DNA of 17,806 nucleotides, from positions 1 to 17,806 of the forward strand of contig JACCRA010000726.1 of assembly GCA_013813825.1 (NCBI GenBank), read 5' to 3'. The translations under genes were made by a program, and so were the position numbers. Origin of the DNA: Pyrinomonadaceae bacterium. Lineage in GTDB: Bacteria > Acidobacteriota > Blastocatellia > Pyrinomonadales > Pyrinomonadaceae. Below are positions 13,065 to 17,806 of the stretch, one piece after another. The stretch's first letter is position 1. Each line of letters starts with the position of its first letter. Under the pieces are notes generated by a model, which was not told the DNA's origin, did not search any database, and was given only the letters and a program-made list of their open reading frames with translations.

Positions 13065-15560
13065 CTACTTCGCTGCCGCCACATCGAGCGCGTTCCAGAT
13101 GAAGGGAAAGGTGCCCCACGTCTGGCCGCGATGCTGCGGGCGGAAGCCGAAGAGGACAACGCGCCCTTTGCCCAATCCGACTTCGGCGAGCGCGATCTGT
13201 CCCGCGATCAGTTTCTCGCCCAAGAGCCAGCCCGAACGCAGCACATCTTTTTCCGCGTAGCGCGCGACAACACGGACGCGGCTTTCATCAGTCGCGGCAA
13301 AGGCCGAACTGTTAATAAAATAAGCATCCATGTGCGGCGGCAATCCGCGCGCTATCGGGTGCGAAGTGTCAACGTCAATTCGCAGGATCGAGCCGGGCGC
13401 GTAGAAATCAGAACTCTTGCTGCCTTCCAGCACGTTGCGGACGGGCAGGTTGAAACGCTTGATCGCCAACTCGCTCGCCGCATCGAAGCAGATGAGCGTG
13501 CCGCCCTCTTCGACGAAGCGGCGCAGATTTTCGACGCCCGCTTCCGTGATGCCGCCCGTAAACTCGACGGGCGCGGTGTCTGAGGCGCGGCCTTCGAGCA
13601 ACTCGCGCAGGCGCATCGACGGCAGCACGATCACGTCGAACTTCTCGCGCAAGTTGCCGGCGCGAATCTCTCTGTCAAGAAGCGAATGGAACGGGACGTT
13701 GAAGGTGTCGAAGACGTAGCGCGTCCAACCTTCATCCATCGAACTGGTCCAACTCTTATAAAGCGCGAGGCGGACTGTTCCCTTGAGCGGGTTCGCGACG
13801 GGCGAGCGCGTACCGTTATGGAGTTTTAAGCCGAGATCACGGCGCACGTCGTTTTCGTCCGTGATGAGCTTCACGCGCGAGTTGTGCGAATCGAAACTGA
13901 GGACGGGAACCACCTCGATGCCCATCTGCATCGGCAGTGTCCAGCCGGCCACGTCGTAAGGCCGCTCGGCCTCGCCGCCAATCGCGCGGCGGTCTGGATA
14001 AACTTGGCGCTCGAACAACGATTGCACGTTGGCGCGGTACGGTTGCGCGAGCAGCACGAGGTAACTGCCCGCCGGCTGCTCGCGGTACTTGCCCGGTTGA
14101 TAAGCGGCCATCGGGGCGCGCGAGTCGGCGGCGGAAAGGCCGGAGAGCGGCTCGCCGAAAACGCCGTGCATCTCCGTCTCCAACCGTTGCACTTCGACGC
14201 CTTGCGCGACGAGCAGGCCGATGAATTTAGCGACTACTTCATCCTGCCCTTGCCCCGCCGGGATCAGGTAAGCGGCGGGCCGCTCTCCGGCGCGCGGCGC
14301 GGTGGTGGCGTGCCAGCCGAGGTCGTAAAAATTGCGTAGATACTTTTCGCGATAATTCGCCGCCAGCGATAGCACGGAGCGCGCGGCTATCAATTCCATC
14401 CGCATGATGTCGCGCGGACGCCATTGGCCGCCCGGCCACGGATCGGGAAAGTTAGTCGCTGGTTGCAAAGCCGAAGGCATCCCGCGCGACGAAGACTTGG
14501 CGAGTTGATCGCGCGTGATGGTGATCGGCGTCATTAGTCTGGCGCTCGCGGCTTCGGAGAGGATGCCAATCGAGTTGTGGTAGTAAGGCGCGGTGCGAAA
14601 GCCGCCGTGCCACCACGTATCATAGAGGGCGTTGGTGATTACGCCTTTGAAGCCGGCGGCCTGCAAGTCGGCGGCGATGCGATGGCCGACCAAGCCGACT
14701 TCGCGGAGCAGCAGCGGCGCGATGGAAGGGTTCGGCGGATCGTAAAACGGCGGAATGAAGAAGCGCGAGCCGTTGCTGCCCTGTTGATGCACGTCATAAA
14801 CGATCTGCGGGAACCACTCTTTCCAGAAGAGGCGCGTGATCAATTGCGTCTCCTTGAGGTTGAGCATGAACCAGTCGCGGTTGTTGTCGTGCCCGGCGTA
14901 GTGGTGATACAACTCGGGCGGCTCGGTCCCCTCGTAAGGAGTGCCGAGCGTTTGGCGATACCAACTGGCGACGATGTCCACGCCGTCGGGGTTAGCGGAC
15001 GGGAGCAGGAGCAGGATTGTGTTTTGTAAAATCTCGCGCGTTTCGGCGTCTTCGGCGGAAGCGAGTTCGTATGCCAACTGCATCGACATCTGCGATGCGA
15101 CGATCTCCGTCGAGTGGATCGAGCAGGAAATGACAACGACGGTTTTGCCCGCGCGAACGAGCCGGTCGCGCTCGGCTTCGTCGCCTGCCAGACGCGGATC
15201 GGCGAGCCGGCGCTGGATGTCTTGGTACTTCGCGAGATCGCGTATATTCTCAGGCGCGCTGATGAAGGCCGCGATGAGCGGGCGCTTGAGCGTCGTCTCG
15301 CCGAGCGTTTTAACCAGCACTCGATCACTCACTTGATCGAGCCGCCGGAAGTAGTCTGTAATCTGCCGCCAGTCAGCGATGGTGCGGTCGTCGCCGGGCG
15401 TGAATTTCAGAACCGAGGCGGGCGAGGGAAGCGCGGTTGATCGGCGCGGCGACGATGTGGACGGCGCGCGGCGCGGTTGCGCCGCGACTGACAATGCGGC
15501 GAGTGGCAGTGTGAGTAAAACGACGAAGAGGCAGGTGAGCCGAAACCAATGACGGAGCAT
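13065..15560 (-). CDS. Secreted M14-family zinc metallopeptidase
   Basis: 831 aa from ATG 15558-15560, chosen because it gives a signal peptide (LTCLFVVLLTLPLAALSVAAQ); the frame stays open 225 bases further upstream, but that leader is Arg-rich and overlaps the divergent gene. Zinc/catalytic residues of the M14 carboxypeptidase fold are visible: HSTE (149-152, HxxE), SANPDG (188-193), NNRDW (226-230), third zinc ligand in DVHQQG (His258), and the likely catalytic Glu336 in GILSEAAS. The peptidase domain covers roughly 50-400. The rest is long: beyond ~560 it includes a class I glutamine-amidotransferase-like segment (VIVLPSMRLRELLEG, EEGGTLICFDAAS), as in other large secreted members. A role in extracellular peptide trimming is inferred from family. 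It precedes the VWFA gene on the same strand, but 288 bp and a repeat separate them. Confidence 0.9.
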   Translation of the reverse strand: MLRHWFRLTCLFVVLLTLPLAALSVAAQPRRAPSTSSPRRSTALPSPASVLKFTPGDDRTIADWRQITDYFRRLDQVSDRVLVKTLGETTLKRPLIAAFISAPENIRDLAKYQDIQRRLADPRLAGDEAERDRLVRAGKTVVVISCSIHSTEIVASQMSMQLAYELASAEDAETREILQNTILLLLPSANPDGVDIVASWYRQTLGTPYEGTEPPELYHHYAGHDNNRDWFMLNLKETQLITRLFWKEWFPQIVYDVHQQGSNGSRFFIPPFYDPPNPSIAPLLLREVGLVGHRIAADLQAAGFKGVITNALYDTWWHGGFRTAPYYHNSIGILSEAASARLMTPITITRDQLAKSSSRGMPSALQPATNFPDPWPGGQWRPRDIMRMELIAARSVLSLAANYREKYLRNFYDLGWHATTAPRAGERPAAYLIPAGQGQDEVVAKFIGLLVAQGVEVQRLETEMHGVFGEPLSGLSAADSRAPMAAYQPGKYREQPAGSYLVLLAQPYRANVQSLFERQVYPDRRAIGGEAERPYDVAGWTLPMQMGIEVVPVLSFDSHNSRVKLITDENDVRRDLGLKLHNGTRSPVANPLKGTVRLALYKSWTSSMDEGWTRYVFDTFNVPFHSLLDREIRAGNLREKFDVIVLPSMRLRELLEGRASDTAPVEFTGGITEAGVENLRRFVEEGGTLICFDAASELAIKRFNLPVRNVLEGSKSSDFYAPGSILRIDVDTSHPIARGLPPHMDAYFINSSAFAATDESRVRVVARYAEKDVLRSGWLLGEKLIAGQIALAEVGLGKGRVVLFGFRPQHRGQTWGTFPFIWNALDVAAAK

Positions 15561-16382
15561 TCCGAATCTCTTTCGCAAAATATGACGGATGAGCAGACCG
15601 TTGTTGTGCGGGAGCGCGCCGTCGAGTCTAGCACAGAAGCAGCGACGCGCCCGACGCTCGTGGGGCGTCTCTGTTATTGGTGGTCGCTCTTCGTCGCGGG
15701 CGCGTTGCTGCTCATCATCGGCCCGCCGACCATCCTTGTCTCGTACCTTGCCGGGCGGCGGCATTGGCTCTATCCGTGGGCGCACTTTGGCGCGCGCAAT
15801 TGGCTGCGCTTAAGCGGCATGAAAGTGTCGGTGCGCGGCTTGGAACAACTCGATCCGAAACAGACTTACATCTTCATCTCCAACCACCGCTCGTACCTCG
15901 ACACCGCGACGCTCTTTTATCATCTCGGACGACGCATCGGCATCCCAGCTAAAAAAGAACTTTTGAAAGTGCCGATCCTCGGCTACGGCATGGGATACGT
16001 CAACATCATGGCGATTGATCGCTCAAGCCGCGAGCGTGCCGCCACGACGGTGCGCGCCGCCACCGAGCGCATCCGCTCCGGCGTCTCCTTCGGCATCTTC
16101 GCCGAAGGCACGCGCGCCCGCCCCGGCCAACTCCTGCCCTTCAAGAAAGGGGCGTTCTACATGGCCGTCGAGACAGGCGTGCCCGTCGTCCCCGTGGCGA
16201 TGAAGAACACCGATTGGTTGATGGGCAAGGGCACCGGGATAGCGCGCCCCGGCACTATCGAGATGGTCATCCTGCCGCCAATCGAAACGCGCGGGCTGGA
16301 GACGGACGAAGAAATTGCCCGCCTCGCCGTCGAGACGCGCCGCCGCATCGCGCGGGAATTAGGGATCATTGAAAAGCCGTGA
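15549..16382 (+). CDS. plsC: 1-acyl-sn-glycerol-3-phosphate acyltransferase (PlsC-type)
   Basis: 277 aa membrane-associated enzyme of phospholipid synthesis that acylates lysophosphatidate to phosphatidate. Seen: a hydrophobic helix (about 43-68, LFVAGALLLIIGPPTILV), catalytic block I NHRSYLD (112-118, H113/D118), block II region IDRSSRERA, block III FAEGTRAR (184-191) and block IV VPVVPVA (211-217). ATG 15549 has AGGTGAG ten bases upstream; the alternative ATG 15582 (dropping 11 residues) lacks a ribosome site but would avoid the 12-bp overlap with the start of the divergent peptidase gene. The N-terminal ~35 residues are not conserved, so the sequence does not decide. It ends 15 bp before the convergent restriction gene, with no obvious terminator. 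Confidence 0.92.
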   Translation: MTEHSESLSQNMTDEQTVVVRERAVESSTEAATRPTLVGRLCYWWSLFVAGALLLIIGPPTILVSYLAGRRHWLYPWAHFGARNWLRLSGMKVSVRGLEQLDPKQTYIFISNHRSYLDTATLFYHLGRRIGIPAKKELLKVPILGYGMGYVNIMAIDRSSRERAATTVRAATERIRSGVSFGIFAEGTRARPGQLLPFKKGAFYMAVETGVPVVPVAMKNTDWLMGKGTGIARPGTIEMVILPPIETRGLETDEEIARLAVETRRRIARELGIIEKP

Positions 16383-16397
16383 GATGCGGGAACGGGT

Positions 16398-17015
16398 TTA
16401 TGGTTCGGTCGTCCTTGTCGTCAATGCCCGCTCAACCGCGAAGATAATTTCGGCCTCGGTTCTGGCGCTCGGTGGGAGTCGCTCGGCCCACGGGCGTCCG
16501 GGGTGTAAAACGTCCCAAGCAGAGCGCCGCTGCCTTTCACGCCCGCCGCCGGGAGCATGATTCCCGAAGCCCGCCACCGTGGTATTCCAGATGGGAGAGA
16601 ACATTTCAATCAACACCGATTCCGCCAACGGTATCCAAATGTCGTCAACGGTTAAGTGCCGGCAATGGAAATCCAGCGGATTCAGATTGCGTGCTTGGTT
16701 GATTGACTCCGCGTGTTCTCTTAGGCGAAGGAAAAGTACGTTGCCGGGTGGCGCATCCAAACCGAATCCCCCGGTCCGCGCGCCAGCCGGAACCGCTTTG
16801 CCGACGTAAATAGGGACCGCTAATTCTGGCTCACAGGCATGTGTGGCGATAGGCTCATATGGTGGATAAGGTTGGTGCAATCCAGCGTAGTAGATGGCAT
16901 AGACACCAGCCCCGGCGAACAGCGGTGGCGGCAACAATTCGACCGGCCGGAAAAGCAATTCTTTCGCCACGCTCGCGCCCAAGTTTCGCTTGTCGAGTGG
17001 GTTGAAAGGTTTCAT
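16398..17015 (-). CDS. Eco29kI-family type II restriction endonuclease (GIY-YIG fold)
   Basis: 205 aa, close to the usual length of this family. The N-terminus FNPLDKRNLGASV and the C-terminal NHAPGGGR...WDVLHPGRPWAERL are characteristic of Eco29kI-type enzymes. GIY-YIG core: GVY (37-39) and YVG (70-72), then Arg97 and His101 (LRLREH) with the spacing of the Eco29kI active site, and a metal-binding Glu at 137 (or 132) in AESVLIEMF. It should cut double-stranded DNA at the site protected by the adjacent methyltransferase; Eco29kI itself cuts CCGCGG. The ATG shares one base with the methyltransferase stop (TAATG), so expression is probably coupled. Base composition is less GC-biased than the housekeeping genes nearby, consistent with transfer. 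Confidence 0.93.
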   Translation of the reverse strand: MKPFNPLDKRNLGASVAKELLFRPVELLPPPLFAGAGVYAIYYAGLHQPYPPYEPIATHACEPELAVPIYVGKAVPAGARTGGFGLDAPPGNVLFLRLREHAESINQARNLNPLDFHCRHLTVDDIWIPLAESVLIEMFSPIWNTTVAGFGNHAPGGGRERQRRSAWDVLHPGRPWAERLPPSARTEAEIIFAVERALTTRTTEP

Positions 17016-17806
17016 TACATACCTGTCTCCAAACGAGTAGCGATGCTCGCGGCAACGGCGCGCGCGAGCGTGACCGGCACCGCGTTCCCTAGTTGTCTCA
17101 TGCTTTCAGTCCAAGAAACAGGGAACCGATAGTCGTCGGGAAAAGTTTGTAAACGGGCACTCTCCCTGACCGTGAAGTACCGAACCTTTCCACCCGGCCG
17201 CGCCAACATATTTTCGCCGCCCGGTACGCCATGATCGCCGGCTTTCAGAGTCTTCGCGGGTTCATCCAGCGGGCTTCCCGTGTGACCAATGTACGAGCGC
17301 GCCCCCGGCACGAAGCAGTGATTAAGGTATTTACCAGAATCAAGACTGATTTCTGGATCAGGCAGATCGGAGATTGCATCGCGCACTGTCAACCAAGCTA
17401 TGCCTGTGGGCCTGAACAAATTAGCCTTTAGTTTCACGACCCGCCCCGCGACGCGAGGCGGAACTTCCGATCTGCTCCTTTGTGAAATGCGATGCCGCTC
17501 CCAATACTCACCGCTCACCCACTGATCACACAGAAAAGCGTCCAACGAATGAGTGGCATCAGGAAACGACCATTCAAGACCCAAATCGCAACGAAACCCG
17601 ACTATGAAGACACGCTCACGGCGCTGGGGAACGCCGTAGTCCGCCGCGTTAAGCAGGCGGTAAACGACCCGATAAAATAAACCGCCATCCGCGCCGCGCG
17701 TGTGGTGTTGTTCCAAACGAGAAAGATGATCGAACCAATCCTCGGCGTCGCGCCGGACAATTTCTGGATAAGTGAGTTGCAGTTGAATATACGCGAAGTA
17801 TTTACT
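17015..17806 (-). CDS. DNA (cytosine-5-)-methyltransferase, C-terminal 263 aa (partial at window edge)
   Basis: The frame is open to the right edge, so the N-terminal part with the SAM site and the PC catalytic motif lies outside; a TTG at 17714-17716 is internal, because the upstream translation (YFAYIQLQLTYPE, AEDWFDHLSRLEQHH) is still family-like. Visible: motif VIII QRRERVFIVGF (residues 61-71 of the fragment), a target-recognition region of ~120 residues including WLTVRDAISDLPDP, motif IX-like VRYFTVRESARLQTFPDDY, and motif X QLGNAVPVTLARAVA. It protects host DNA against the adjacent Eco29kI-like nuclease. The stop TAA overlaps the nuclease ATG by one base; the methyltransferase is therefore translated first. 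No controller (C) gene is visible in the part shown. Confidence 0.93.
   Translation of the reverse strand, partial: SKYFAYIQLQLTYPEIVRRDAEDWFDHLSRLEQHHTRGADGGLFYRVVYRLLNAADYGVPQRRERVFIVGFRCDLGLEWSFPDATHSLDAFLCDQWVSGEYWERHRISQRSRSEVPPRVAGRVVKLKANLFRPTGIAWLTVRDAISDLPDPEISLDSGKYLNHCFVPGARSYIGHTGSPLDEPAKTLKAGDHGVPGGENMLARPGGKVRYFTVRESARLQTFPDDYRFPVSWTESMRQLGNAVPVTLARAVAASIATRLETGM

Noticed and set aside
15561..15785. 75-codon N-terminal extension of the M14 peptidase
   Set aside because: Arg-rich, unlike a secreted protein leader, lies opposite plsC, and a clean signal peptide starts at 15560.
16369..16800. Plus-strand open frames across the restriction endonuclease gene
   Set aside because: No recognisable protein features; the minus strand encodes a full, motif-bearing Eco29kI-family enzyme.
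1..17806. CRISPR arrays, tRNA or rRNA genes
   Set aside because: No regularly spaced repeats of CRISPR size and no tRNA or rRNA sequence blocks were seen by reading.

Overview
The window is GC-rich, mostly tightly packed bacterial DNA that looks like Acidobacteriota, possibly a Blastocatellia/Pyrinomonas-type lineage. The evidence is a tandem-duplicated MacB/FtsX permease of the 'acidobacterial duplicated orphan permease' type, a secreted VWFA-related protein of the type frequent in Acidobacteria, an NtrC-type regulator/HAMP kinase pair next to the permease, and typical intergenic repeats. Taxonomy is inferred from these families, not from a marker gene.

Left part (1-3500): the 3' end of an unidentified plus-strand gene is followed, on the minus strand, by a metalloid/metal cluster. 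It reads remnant of a copper P-type ATPase -> membrane-anchored cupredoxin, then a strong sigma70-type promoter with an ArsR-like operator, then arsM -> aquaglyceroporin -> arsC, with gaps of 3-4 bp. ArsM would methylate As(III), ArsC would reduce As(V) and the MIP channel would let As(III) out. No arsR or ArsB/Acr3 pump lies in the window. The copper ATPase gene keeps only its last ~70 codons and abuts a decayed IS630-family transposase, so this junction looks like old rearrangement.

Middle (3500-9818): a MacAB-like efflux locus has been partly destroyed. The N-terminus of an HlyD/MacA-type adaptor is joined by a deletion to the last ~45 codons of the partner ABC ATPase. The full permease, a sigma54-dependent response regulator and its sensor kinase (11 bp overlap) remain intact. 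A weak -24/-12-like element lies upstream of the dead adaptor gene. Short-unit inverted repeats (7-mer and 9-mer units) sit in the intergenic gaps on both sides of the permease.

Right-middle (9819-16382): ordinary chromosomal genes. glgC (ADP-glucose pyrophosphorylase) has a candidate promoter and shares a strong bidirectional terminator with a convergent secreted VWFA protein gene. Upstream of that lies a secreted M14-family metallopeptidase gene, divergent from and overlapping the start of a PlsC-type 1-acyl-glycerol-phosphate acyltransferase gene.

Right edge (16398-17806): a type II restriction-modification pair of the Eco29kI family on the minus strand, a C5-cytosine methyltransferase (5' end outside the window) followed with 1 nt overlap by a GIY-YIG endonuclease. 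By homology it should recognise CCGCGG; I find only three such sites in the window by eye. No tRNA, rRNA or CRISPR array was seen.
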